NCBI GenBank assembly: GCA_004211695.1
Contig: SEEV01000001.1
Location: 1-64,000 of the forward strand
Direction: 5' to 3'
Source: Rhodococcus sp. (in: high G+C Gram-positive bacteria)
GTDB lineage: Bacteria > Actinomycetota > Actinomycetes > Mycobacteriales > Mycobacteriaceae
DNA length: 64,000 bases
The stretch's first letter is position 1. Each line of letters begins with the position of its first letter. Under the pieces are notes generated by a model, which worked only from the letters and a program-made list of their open reading frames with translations, was not told the DNA's origin and ran no database searches. The translations under genes were made by a program, and so were the position numbers. Of this stretch, positions 51,537 through 60,223 are shown in pieces.

Positions 51537-52372
51537 CCCCGGAGATATTCGCCGACGACACCGGGTTCATCGAGGGGCCGGTCTGGACCGGATCCACCCT
51601 GCACTTCGTCTCGATCAGCCGAAGTCTGGTGTACGAACTCGACGGTAAAACCGGTGATGTCGTCGGCGAAGTACGCGTTGGCGGCGGCCCGAACGGCCTG
51701 ACCCTCGGACAGGACGGACTCTACGTCGCGCAGAACGGCGGCATCTTCGGTGCACCGGAGAACGCCCGGCCCGGCCTGCAGCGCGTCGACGAACAAGGTG
51801 TCTCCTACGTCGGTGACGCCGCCTTCGTGGCACCCAATGATCTCTGTTTCGGGCCCGACGGGCGTCTGTATGTCAGCGATCCGATCGCAGAACGCGGTCT
51901 GCACGAACTGCTTCCCGGCAACGTCTACAGCGTCGATCCGAAGACCGGACACACAGCTGTCGCGCTCGCGGACCTACCCTTTCCCAACGGCCTCGCCGTG
52001 GACGCCACCGGCCAATATCTTTATCTTGCATTATCTTTCGCGCAGACCATCGAACGATATCGATTCACCGAATCAGGTCTGGCGCACGACGGTACTGCGT
52101 GCACAATCTCGGCAGGGCGTCCCGATGGATTCGCGCTCGATACCGATGGAAACCTGTGGATTTGCGTACCGGGCAGTGGGGGAGTGGAGGTGTACTCGCC
52201 CGACGGCGAACGGCTGGATCGGATCGACTGCGGGGACGGTGCTCTGACCACGAACTGCTGCTTCGGTGGGGCCGACATGTCCACCCTCTTCATTACTGCC
52301 GCCGGCCGCGGCGCTGTTCTCGCGGTCGACACCGGTGCCATCGGGCTTCCGTTGTTGCCGTTCCGGGGCTGA
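51530..52372 (+). CDS. SMP-30/gluconolactonase-like protein
   Basis: A 280-residue six-bladed beta-propeller of the SMP-30/gluconolaconase/LRE family. FIEGPVWTG, GGGPNGLTLGQDG, APNDLCFGPDGRLYVSD, PFPNGLAVDATGQYLYLALS and GRPDGFALDTDGNLW carry the metal-ligand Glu, Asn and Asp positions of the family. It would hydrolyse a lactone, here possibly a product after ring hydroxylation. Start overlaps the monooxygenase stop by 7 nt. A decayed copy of its 3' half lies at 59405. Confidence 0.9.
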   Translation: MLTPEIFADDTGFIEGPVWTGSTLHFVSISRSLVYELDGKTGDVVGEVRVGGGPNGLTLGQDGLYVAQNGGIFGAPENARPGLQRVDEQGVSYVGDAAFVAPNDLCFGPDGRLYVSDPIAERGLHELLPGNVYSVDPKTGHTAVALADLPFPNGLAVDATGQYLYLALSFAQTIERYRFTESGLAHDGTACTISAGRPDGFALDTDGNLWICVPGSGGVEVYSPDGERLDRIDCGDGALTTNCCFGGADMSTLFITAAGRGAVLAVDTGAIGLPLLPFRG

Positions 52373-52395
52373 AGAACGTCGAAAGGACTGGAGAA

Positions 52396-52704
52396 ATGAC
52401 CGGTTTGGTAATCGTCGAAATGCAGGTAGTCGATCCGGAGAAGATGGCGGCCTACCGCGAGCTGGCCGTTGCCGCCATCGAGAAGTACCGTGGCCGATTC
52501 CTGGTCCGCGGTGGACCCGCGGAGTGCGTGGAAGGCGAACGGCCCCACAATGAGTCGGTCGTGGTCCTCGCGTTCCCGGATATGGGCACGGCACGGGACT
52601 GGTACGCCTCACCTGAGTACTCGAAGGCCCTGGCAGTGAGCTCACAGGCTATGACCCGCCGGGTCACCCTCGTCGAGGGTGTACCCGCACCAGAAGTGGC
52701 CTGA
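52396..52704 (+). CDS. DUF1330 family protein
   Basis: A 102-residue ferredoxin-like-fold protein: LVIVEMQVVDPEKMAAYREL, GRFLVRGG, NESVVVLAFPDMGTARDWY and YSKALAVSSQAMTRRVTLVEG match DUF1330. Members are small and possibly bind or process aromatic compounds; function is unknown. GGAGAA precedes the ATG. It follows SMP-30 by 23 nt. A copy with an internal deletion lies at about 59685. Confidence 0.88.
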   Translation: MTGLVIVEMQVVDPEKMAAYRELAVAAIEKYRGRFLVRGGPAECVEGERPHNESVVVLAFPDMGTARDWYASPEYSKALAVSSQAMTRRVTLVEGVPAPEVA

Positions 52705-52732
52705 ATCATCTTCCCTGCGGGGGTTGACGTGG

Positions 52733-52770
52733 ATCACACTCTACGGCACTATTCAAATGGTAGGACCTTG
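52733..52770 (+). promoter_or_regulatory. Promoter with ATGGTAGGACC operator half (copy 1)
   Basis: TTGACG followed by a near TATTCA element lies upstream of ATGGTAGGACC (52757-52767). The whole block is repeated at 59773-59816 and the core matches the perfect palindrome at 61451-61471. Probable promoter and operator for the downstream remnant and acyl-CoA dehydrogenase. Confidence 0.55.
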
Positions 52771-52805
52771 GTCCCACCCGCCCGGGTCCTGGAAGACTTC
52801 CGGCG

Positions 52806-53060
52806 GTGAACTTCTTCCGGTCTGAACTTCAGGTAGGAAACGGAGTGACCCATGGTCGCGGTGACGAACGACGTGAGCAAGCACGGGTCATCACCGGATC
52901 CGCAACCTCGGCAAAGGTCTCGATCTCGTTCGGCGGTGTTGAACCGAACTTCGGTGCCGGCGAGTCGGCCGACAAAGCTCCCGCCCTTCGAGCGCGGCTA
53001 CTTCGACCCACGCTTGACCATTCCGACGCAGTGTTTCTCGACGTGGCCCAGAACTACTAG
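52806..53060 (+). pseudogene. Decayed gene X (copy 1)
   Basis: Open reading starts NFFRSELQVGNGVTHGRGDE as in copy 2 (59826 onward), then diverges into another frame. DNA similarity to copy 2 continues to the shared end QNYY near 53060. Neither copy is intact, so the parent protein is not recognisable. The rest of 52705-53322 holds the promoter block and no further gene. Confidence 0.6.
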
Positions 53061-53322
53061 AGCTCGGACAGGGGCACACCCTCCTCGATTTCTCGATGAG
53101 TTCGGCAAAGCGTTCGTCCTGGTCAGTTTCGGTGGTTCTGCCGGCGCCGATCGCACGGTGACCGATCGGCCGCGATCGATCACCAGATATCGGATCTACC
53201 GACAATCCACAGCCCGCGACGACACGACAACCCACAGTCCGCAAGACAAGGAGCCAAATTGTGAGAAGGACGATCTGGCGACTGAGCAACGAGTGCGCTC
53301 ACGTCGCAGAAGGACCGAACAC

Positions 53323-54480
53323 ATGAAGCGCAATATCCTGACTCCCGAGCATGAAGAATTTCGGGCGTCCGTGCGCGAATTCATCGCCAAGGAGGTCGAA
53401 CCCCAATATCGTGACTGGGAACTGCGAGGGCACCCGCCCCGGGACTTCTACCGTCGCCTCGGAGAAGTCGGCATCCTTGGCATGTGGGTGCCGGAGGAGT
53501 ATGGCGGTGGCGGAGCCACGAGCTACAGCTACGCAGCGGTACTGATGGAGGAAATAGCGGCAGCTGGCGTGGGATTCGGCTGTGCAATACCGCATTCCAC
53601 GCTGATCCTGGCCTACCTGACCGCATTCGCCACTGAGGACCAGAAAGCACGGTGGCTTCCCGGCGTCGCCTCCGGCGACATCGTCCTGGCAATCGCGATG
53701 ACCGAGCCGGGCACCGGCTCCGATCTCGCGAACGTCTCCACCTCCGCCCGACTCGCGGATGATGGCTCGCACTATGTTCTCGACGGTGCCAAGACGTTCA
53801 TCAGCGGCGGCAGCGTCGCCGATCTTGTACTGGTCGTGTGCCGCACGGCTCCCCGCGATCCGGACAACCGGCGAGCGGGACTGTCCATTCTCGCTGTCGA
53901 GACGTCGTCGACAGGTTTCTCGGTCGGTCGCCGTCTGGAGAAGATCGGACTGCACGCCAACGATCTAGTCGAGCTCACATTCGACGATGTCGTGGTTCCC
54001 GCCGCGAACCGACTCGGCGACGAGGGGCGCGCGTTCGAATACCTCAGCCACAACCTGGCGCAAGAACGATTGTCGATCGCACTGACGGCGAGCGCTGCTG
54101 CTCAAGCCGCGATTCGGCACACGGCCGAATACGTCACGGACCGCACAGTGTTCGGGAATCCGCTGTCAAGCTTTCAAAACACCAAGTTCTCTTTGGCAGG
54201 CAGCGCAGCCGTGACGCAGGCGATGGTGACCATGACCGACCGCGCTCTCGAACTGTACGATGCGAAGGAACTGACGCCGGCCGACGCAGCGATGACCAAA
54301 TTATTCTGCACCGAACAAGCGGGATCCGTCATCGACGCATGTTTACAACTGCACGGCGGATACGGCTACATCATCGAATACCCGATCGCTCGGCTGTACG
54401 CCGATATCCGGGTCGCGCGTATATACGGCGGAACGAGTGAGGTGATGAAACTGATCATCGCCAAGTCGCTGGGCTTGTGA
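53323..54480 (+). CDS. Acyl-CoA dehydrogenase
   Basis: A 385-residue acyl-CoA dehydrogenase. ILTPEHEEFRASVREFIAKE, AMTEPGTGSDLANVSTSARL (FAD site), QERLSIALTA with Glu at the position used as base in LCAD and isovaleryl-CoA dehydrogenases, and IYGGTSEVMKLIIAKSLGL at the end. An in-frame start at 52852 is rejected since it runs through the decayed gene X; AAGGA precedes ATG 53323. It lies downstream of the monooxygenase/SMP-30 series and would act on a CoA ester of the product acid. Confidence 0.93.
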   Translation: MKRNILTPEHEEFRASVREFIAKEVEPQYRDWELRGHPPRDFYRRLGEVGILGMWVPEEYGGGGATSYSYAAVLMEEIAAAGVGFGCAIPHSTLILAYLTAFATEDQKARWLPGVASGDIVLAIAMTEPGTGSDLANVSTSARLADDGSHYVLDGAKTFISGGSVADLVLVVCRTAPRDPDNRRAGLSILAVETSSTGFSVGRRLEKIGLHANDLVELTFDDVVVPAANRLGDEGRAFEYLSHNLAQERLSIALTASAAAQAAIRHTAEYVTDRTVFGNPLSSFQNTKFSLAGSAAVTQAMVTMTDRALELYDAKELTPADAAMTKLFCTEQAGSVIDACLQLHGGYGYIIEYPIARLYADIRVARIYGGTSEVMKLIIAKSLGL

Positions 54481-54811
54481 CACAGCAAGTACTACCCGGA
54501 AGATATTCTGAGGAAAGAAGCGTCGTGCCGCATCATGCAAACCCCCCGCGCCGAGATACCTAGACATAGCGCGACGCCATAAACCGTTCTGTCCAATTAC
54601 CGGGTGTCCGTTCGCGCCAATCGCATATCTACCGACCAGGCTGTTCGAAGTGAAGAATGCGCCGCCTTTCTTCGGTTTCGCTCCATCGGACCGCGGCCCT
54701 GGCGCAACCTATCAGCGAAAACCTGCTCGATGCTGGTCCTCGTAGCAAAACAGCGAAAGTGCAGACTAGGAAAATGCTCTCCTGCGATCAGAATGTAAGG
54801 ATACAAGTGTC
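54481..54811. other. Gene-free stretch before the MFS gene
   Basis: No supported gene; a short open frame here has no motif and no ribosome site. It presumably carries the promoter for the transporter. Confidence 0.4.
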
Positions 54812-56137
54812 ATGCCTGAAAACGTAAAGCTTCATCCTGGCCGGCAACTTTCGGCTGGCTCGGTTGGTCATTTTGTCGAATTGTTCGATTTCCTCACGTA
54901 TTCGTTTCTTGCCATCTACTTCGCCGACCAGTTTTTCCCGTCGTCCGACGAGTCCAGCCTGGTCCCACTCCTGAGTGCCTTCGGCGTGTTCGCGATCGGA
55001 TTCCTGATCCGCCCGATCGCAGGGTTGCTAATTGGGTTGTTTGCTGACCGTTATGGTCGGCGAACAGCTATGACGTGGAGCATTTGGCTCATGGGCCTGG
55101 GCACAGCGCTAATTGCAATCGCGCCAACATATGCGCAAATCGGGGTCGCGGCGCCGATGTTACTCATTTTTGCGCGAATCCTTCAGGGCGTGTCGATGGG
55201 AGGGGAGTTTACAACGGCGGCGGCTTTTCTCGTGGAATCAGCACCGGCGAATCGCCGAGGGTTCTTCGGGAGTTTTCTCTTCGTCAGTTCGAGTCTCGGA
55301 AAATTGGTTGCACTCGGTCTTATTGCAGGGCTGACCGCCATTCTGACCGAGGACCAGATGCGAGAATTTGGCTGGCGGGTCCCCTTCGCTATTGGCGCAT
55401 TGCTCACTTTGGTTGCATGGTGGATCCGCCGGAAGTCTGCCGAAACGCTGGAAGTTGGGTCGCGAACTCCGGGGGAGGGTGTACAACCACCGCCAGGTGT
55501 GTTCGAGGCGGTGCGGAAGTACCCCAAACAGAGTATCCAGGTAGCCGGACTCGCTGTCGGCATCGGAGGACTTCAATACTTCTGGGGGACGTATTTCCCA
55601 GCTTATGCGACTATTGTCACCGGTCTGAATCCGACGCTTCCCATGATTGCAGGATTTATCGGAATCACCGTTTATCTCGTTGTGGGACCGTTCATCGGAA
55701 TTCTGGGAGACCGATTCGGGACCATAAAACTACTCTATTTCTTCGGTATCGCCACGACGATTTCAATGGTGCCGCTTCTCGGTCTCCTCGACCACGGCTT
55801 CATCGGTTTGGTTGCAACGGCAACAATCGGGATGATCCTACTGGCGTTCGGCACCTCGGTTCTCGCGGTGGCGCTTGTTGACCTATTTCCCCAGCGCGTT
55901 CGTGCATCGGGTCTGGGTTTCCCGTGGTCGATCGCGATTGCCCTTGTCGGTGGCACCGTGTCCGTGATCGGGACCGCCTTTGAAAGTTCGGGCCACGGAG
56001 TCATGTTCGCATATTACTTGGCCGCACTATCGGCAGTGACGCTAGTCACAACGATATCGATCCACCGCAGCAATTATAAAATCGTGGAAGTCGCCGGGAG
56101 TCCGGATCGGAGCCGCAGTTCGCTGCCTCAAAGTTGA
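54812..56137 (+). CDS. MFS transporter, MHS/alpha-ketoglutarate permease-like
   Basis: A 441-residue 12-helix MFS protein. HFVELFDFLTYSFLAIYFAD, GFLIRPIAGLLIGLFADRYG and RILQGVSMGGEFTTAAAFLV match the MHS family of carboxylate:H+ symporters. Its codons are less GC-biased than its neighbours, suggesting separate acquisition. It precedes a CaiB-type transferase and follows an acyl-CoA dehydrogenase, so it may import the pathway acid. Confidence 0.92.
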   Translation: MPENVKLHPGRQLSAGSVGHFVELFDFLTYSFLAIYFADQFFPSSDESSLVPLLSAFGVFAIGFLIRPIAGLLIGLFADRYGRRTAMTWSIWLMGLGTALIAIAPTYAQIGVAAPMLLIFARILQGVSMGGEFTTAAAFLVESAPANRRGFFGSFLFVSSSLGKLVALGLIAGLTAILTEDQMREFGWRVPFAIGALLTLVAWWIRRKSAETLEVGSRTPGEGVQPPPGVFEAVRKYPKQSIQVAGLAVGIGGLQYFWGTYFPAYATIVTGLNPTLPMIAGFIGITVYLVVGPFIGILGDRFGTIKLLYFFGIATTISMVPLLGLLDHGFIGLVATATIGMILLAFGTSVLAVALVDLFPQRVRASGLGFPWSIAIALVGGTVSVIGTAFESSGHGVMFAYYLAALSAVTLVTTISIHRSNYKIVEVAGSPDRSRSSLPQS

Positions 56138-56254
56138 CAATAGCCGGGATCCGCCCGACAACGGCTGTCCTTGACGAAGCGACCGATTTCCTGCCCGCCA
56201 CACCGACGTTGCCCCGGACGGGCACGCTCACCGTTTTGCGATTTTAGGAGAGTC

Positions 56255-57451
56255 ATGACCACACAGCGTGCGTTGATTGGCACACGCGTACTCGATCTGT
56301 CACAGTGGGAATCTGGATCGATGGCTGCGTTGGCCCTGGCATCCATGGGCGCCGATGTGATCAAAATCGAGAGCCCCACTGGGGACTCGTCGCGCGTTGT
56401 CGCGGCCGACACACCGGATGCAGACTCGATCTTCTTCCTCGTCCTCAACACCAACAAGAGGTCGGTCGCCCTCGATCTCAAGTGCGCAGCGGGACGCAGC
56501 ACCCTCGAGCGACTGATCGAGCGGAGCGACGTGCTCATCGAGAACTTCGGTCCCGGCACCATGGAGCGGCTCGGGTTCAGCTACGAGCGGATCCGCGAGC
56601 TCAATCCGAGGATGGTGTTCGCTTCCATCAAGGGATTCGGCCCGGAGAGCGAATACCGTGATTCATTGTGTTTCGATGCGATCGCCCAGTCCATGGGCGG
56701 CTCGGTAGCTTTCACCGGGGACCCAGCTGGGCCACCGATAAAGCCCGGACCGACTTTCGCGGACACGGGCTCCGGTCTCCATCTCGCCATCGCGATCTGC
56801 GGCGCGCTCCTCCAACGACACACCACAGGGGAAGGCCAGCGGGTTGACGTAGCAATGCAGGAGGCGCTGCTGAACTTCTGCCGTGTCTCGATCGCACGCC
56901 ACCAGGTCGAGGGACGACCCGCTCCGCGAGTCGGTAACGGGTCACCGACCGGGTCGGCTGCACCGGTCGGCATGTATCGCTGCAAGGGCGGTGGTCCCAA
57001 TGACTATCTGACGATGTTCACTCCGCGTGATCCCGTAAGTGGAAACCGCCAATGGAAAGCGCTGCTCGATCTGATGGGCCGGAGCGATCTTGTAGACGAT
57101 CCACGATTCGCCACGCCGTTGTCGCGATATAGGCACTGCGCCGAGGTGGATGCAATCGTGTCGGAATGGACTGTGGAACACGACAAGCGGACGGCGTCAG
57201 ACATGCTCAACGAAATCGGCGTGCCGGCGGGCCCGGTGCTCGACACTGGGGACCTGCTCGCTGAGCCGTCGATGTTCAACGGCGGCTTTCTCACCCGGGT
57301 CGAACATCCGACACGGGGAGAGGTCATACTGCCCGGCTGGCCAGTGAGGATGAGCGCATCCCCGAGAGTAGACGTCATGGCACCGCCGTTGCTCGGTCAG
57401 CACACCGACGAAGTCTTGCAGGAGGTGTTGGGGGCCCGGGGCTCTGGGTAA
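56255..57451 (+). CDS. CaiB/BaiF family CoA-transferase
   Basis: A 398-residue class III CoA-transferase: VLDLSQWESGSMAALALASM, GADVIKIESPTGDSSR, NKRSVALDLK and the catalytic Asp in LCFDAIAQSMGG. TTTAGGAGAG precedes ATG 56255. It is closely related to the truncated CaiB gene at 63781 (shared QWE-GSMAA and DSPDADSLFFLV-type stretches) and less so to 17334-18605. It would supply CoA esters to the acyl-CoA dehydrogenase and hydratase of this region. Confidence 0.93.
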   Translation: MTTQRALIGTRVLDLSQWESGSMAALALASMGADVIKIESPTGDSSRVVAADTPDADSIFFLVLNTNKRSVALDLKCAAGRSTLERLIERSDVLIENFGPGTMERLGFSYERIRELNPRMVFASIKGFGPESEYRDSLCFDAIAQSMGGSVAFTGDPAGPPIKPGPTFADTGSGLHLAIAICGALLQRHTTGEGQRVDVAMQEALLNFCRVSIARHQVEGRPAPRVGNGSPTGSAAPVGMYRCKGGGPNDYLTMFTPRDPVSGNRQWKALLDLMGRSDLVDDPRFATPLSRYRHCAEVDAIVSEWTVEHDKRTASDMLNEIGVPAGPVLDTGDLLAEPSMFNGGFLTRVEHPTRGEVILPGWPVRMSASPRVDVMAPPLLGQHTDEVLQEVLGARGSG

Positions 57452-58015
57452 AAGATTTACTCATTGACCGGGGCGAGCACGACGCTTCGTATTGAGTTGA
57501 TCTGGGGCGATTGCTGATGGCATCGCATGCGCCGCGAACGGCAGTCGGTCGCCGGCTCCGATGACCGCCGCCTTAACCCGCAGGGGGTACGAACGAGGAG
57601 ATACTGCGATCTCGACACCGCCGAAACCCAAGGGCTCGAGAACCACCCAGGGTTCCCCGCGCTACCAGGACATCGAGGTCCTCTCCGGCGGTCACGCGAC
57701 CGATCCGCTGCTGGCCCCCACCAGATGCCCGGAGCGTCCTGAGCCTTGTCGGCGGTGGCGACCGTCGGATGTGCGGGCTGCGTGATCGAGAGCGTTCGCG
57801 CAGTTCTGTGGGTCAATCGTGATTGTCGCGCCAGGGCTCTCGGGAGCCGGACAGCGGTCTCTATGGGCAGCCGATGGCGGTTAGGAGGAATTTGTGCGGA
57901 AGAGGGCTAATGGTTCTGGACCAGTGCGTGAAGGGGTGGGCCCCTCAGGGATAACGGAACCAACGCTACGAAGATTACTGATCTGTCGAAGGTAGGACGA
58001 AAAGGAGTGAAGTGC
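57452..58015. other. Interval holding the ECH remnant and promoter of the FAD dehydrogenase
   Basis: Apart from the decayed ECH at 57495-57700, no gene is supported. GGTAGGACG (about 57991-57999) resembles the ATGGTAGGACC core near the downstream start, but it lacks a second arm. Confidence 0.35.
57495..57700 (-). pseudogene. Decayed enoyl-CoA hydratase
   Basis: On the minus strand LEPLGFGGVEIAVSPRS is followed by VKAAVIGAGDRLPFAAHAMP. These correspond to the ECH at 44096-44869 (IEPFGFAGF...; KRGLIGAGDCLPFLAARIP) with the intervening part deleted. No complete frame exists, so the gene is a remnant. It sits opposite to the CaiB gene direction. Confidence 0.55.
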
Positions 58016-59323
58016 GTGGACCTCGAGAGAACTGATTCATTGCGCCACGTCGACGTGGTTGTGCTCGGTGCGGGCATGGCCGGTATGTGTGCGGCGGCGG
58101 CGACTGCAGCAGCAGGAGCTATAACTTTGGTCGTGGAGTCAGCGACGACGATCGGCGGATCGGCCGCGCTATCTCACGGCACAGTGTGGACGGTTCGGGA
58201 CACCGACGTGCTGGCACAGGAGGATCCGGGCAAGTACCAGAAGCACGGCAATTCCGTTGTAGTAGGGTTCGATTCTGCTGTCGCGGAACTCTCCGGTTTT
58301 GGTACCGCGTTGGGTGAGCCTGTCGAATCACGAAGGCGCCGAGCGCAACGTTTCGATCTACCCCTGACGTTTTTGCGTATTGCTCAGAAGGTGCACAGTT
58401 CGGGAGGTGGGATACGTACAGCGTGTGTCGTGGACCAGGTTGCCCCCGGCGAGACCGGATACCGCGTTCGGCTACGCGGCAGTCGCGATGAAATCGAGAC
58501 GTCATCGATCATTGTGGCGACAGGTGGACGTCAAGCAGATCCCTCGGTGCGAGCTGAACTGGCTGGACCTGCGAGCGTGTTGCGGTCCAATGAGCATTCC
58601 GATGGTGGTGGCATTGATCTGGCTTGCTCGCTGGGTGCTGGCATCAACTCTGCCAATCGCGGCTTTTACGGCCATCTCTTCCCCCACGGTGTCGCGCCGT
58701 TGTCCGGGTTCGACTACCGCGCTTTGGCGCTGTACCACAGCACCTACGGCGTGCTCGTCGATCGAAATGGACAAAGGTTCACGGACGAGTCAGCGGGCGA
58801 TCCTCGAAACACGATCGCGCTTGCGGCCCACGGTGGTGACGGTGTGCTGTTGTGGTCACAGGCAACTCAAGAACGCGCCGCCACCGACCCGGGGCCGATT
58901 GACCTCGTGATCGACCGGTGGAGTTATGCGCGCGACCGCGGCGGCCAGGTTGCCCGCGCAGAGTCTCTCGACGAGGCTGCGCGGATCGTACGCGCGTGGG
59001 GCTTTGCCGACCCTGCTGGAGCGTTGACTACATCCAGACTCACGGGCAGCACCGTTTTTCTCGCGCGTGTAGTCCCTGGTGTCACCTATACATACGGCGG
59101 CCTTAACGCCACGTACCAGGGGGAGGTCCTGGATGGGAACGGTGACGTGATTCCGGGTCTGTTCACGGCGGGCGCCGACATGTCAGACATCTATCACGAA
59201 GGATACTGCGGGGGGCTTAGTGCGGCCGCTGTGACCGGAATGACCGCAGGGCGAGCGGCGGCGACATGGGCCCTTGGTGATACCGAACCCGCGGCCAGAT
59301 CGACCATAAAGACCGTGCCATAG
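58016..59323 (+). CDS. FAD-binding dehydrogenase (fumarate reductase/KstD/TcuA-type)
   Basis: A 435-residue flavoprotein with DVVVLGAGMAGMCAAAATAA (dinucleotide motif), VESATTIGGSAALSHG, IIVATGGRQADPS and the C-terminal FAD motif GYCGGLSAAAVTGMTAGRAA. The family includes tricarballylate dehydrogenase, fumarate reductase flavoprotein subunits and ketosteroid dehydrogenases. It is shorter than typical KstD proteins. GTG 58016 is chosen, with AAGGAG 8 nt upstream; GTG 58007 overlaps the ribosome site. It stands alone between the decayed ECH and the duplicated remnant. Substrate unknown. Confidence 0.88.
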   Translation: MDLERTDSLRHVDVVVLGAGMAGMCAAAATAAAGAITLVVESATTIGGSAALSHGTVWTVRDTDVLAQEDPGKYQKHGNSVVVGFDSAVAELSGFGTALGEPVESRRRRAQRFDLPLTFLRIAQKVHSSGGGIRTACVVDQVAPGETGYRVRLRGSRDEIETSSIIVATGGRQADPSVRAELAGPASVLRSNEHSDGGGIDLACSLGAGINSANRGFYGHLFPHGVAPLSGFDYRALALYHSTYGVLVDRNGQRFTDESAGDPRNTIALAAHGGDGVLLWSQATQERAATDPGPIDLVIDRWSYARDRGGQVARAESLDEAARIVRAWGFADPAGALTTSRLTGSTVFLARVVPGVTYTYGGLNATYQGEVLDGNGDVIPGLFTAGADMSDIYHEGYCGGLSAAAVTGMTAGRAAATWALGDTEPAARSTIKTVP

Positions 59324-59404
59324 ACATGGTCGCGGTGGATCGGGCAGTCGTCATGCCAGTCAGAATGCGTCGCGGATCTTCGTGTCCGGTATCGCCCGCA
59401 CAGC

Positions 59405-60120
59405 TCCCGGAATCTGGCCTCGCGCACGACGGTACTACGTGCACCCTCTTGGCGGGGTGCCAGGTGCGCGCGGGATATCGACGAAACCCTCTGGATGTGC
59501 GTACCCGGCAGTGGGAGTGGAGGTGTACTCGCCCAATGCGACCGGCTGGATCGGTTCGACTGTGGGCGGTGCCCTTCGGTGGGGCAGTCATATCTACCCT
59601 CTTCATTACACCGTGGCCGGCCGCGGCGCTGTTCCCGCGGTCGACACCGGCGCCACCGGGTTTCCGTCCGGAAAGGACTGGAGAAATGACCGGCTCTAAC
59701 AGTCGTCGGGACGCAGGGTGTCGATCCGGAGAAAACGGCGTGCCTGGTGCCTGGATCCTCTTCCGCACACGGGTTGACGTGGATCACACTCTACGGCACT
59801 ATCAAATGGTAGGACCTTGGCCCCAACCCATTGGAAGACTTCCGACAGTGAACTTCAACTTCTTCCGGTCTGAACTTCAGGTAGGAAATGGAGTGACACA
59901 TGGTCGTGGCGACGAACGACGTGAGCACGCACGGGTCATCGCCGAGCGGATCCGCAACCTCGGCACCGATCTCGATTTCGATCAGCGGCATTGGACGGAC
60001 CTCCGGCACCAGCCACTCGGCCGACAAAGATCCGCCCTTTCGAATGAAGCTATTTCGACCCCATACTGACCCTTCCGACGCAGTTCGTCGACGTGGCCCA
60101 GAACTACTACCGCGAAGTTG
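59405..60120 (+). pseudogene. Decayed duplicate of SMP-30/DUF1330/gene X
   Basis: About 700 bp here align with 52075-53060. First the 3' half of SMP-30 (GLAHDGTTCT; then frames broken by indels), then the start of DUF1330 (GAAATGACCGG context) with about 235 bp deleted. The TTGACG...ATGGTAGGACC promoter block and the start of gene X follow. Frameshifts and deletions leave no function for the protein parts; the promoter block may still work for the downstream ferredoxin reductase. Confidence 0.75.
59773..59816 (+). promoter_or_regulatory. Promoter with ATGGTAGGACC operator half (copy 2)
   Basis: TTGACGTGGATCACACTC continues to the operator core ATGGTAGGACC (59806-59816), nearly identical to 52733-52767. 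It could drive the ferredoxin reductase operon across the decayed gene X. Confidence 0.5.
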
Positions 60121-60223
60121 GCGGAGTCCTGCAATACGAACGACGGTGGCGGTCGACTAGGTCTACGACCCGAGATTCGCCGAAGCGGTACCGACACCCA
60201 TTCCGTGAAAGGAACAAGACACC

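Noticed and set aside
52852-53322. N-terminal extension of the acyl-CoA dehydrogenase
   Set aside because: It runs through the decayed gene X; the family N-terminus begins at the ATG at 53323 after AAGGA.
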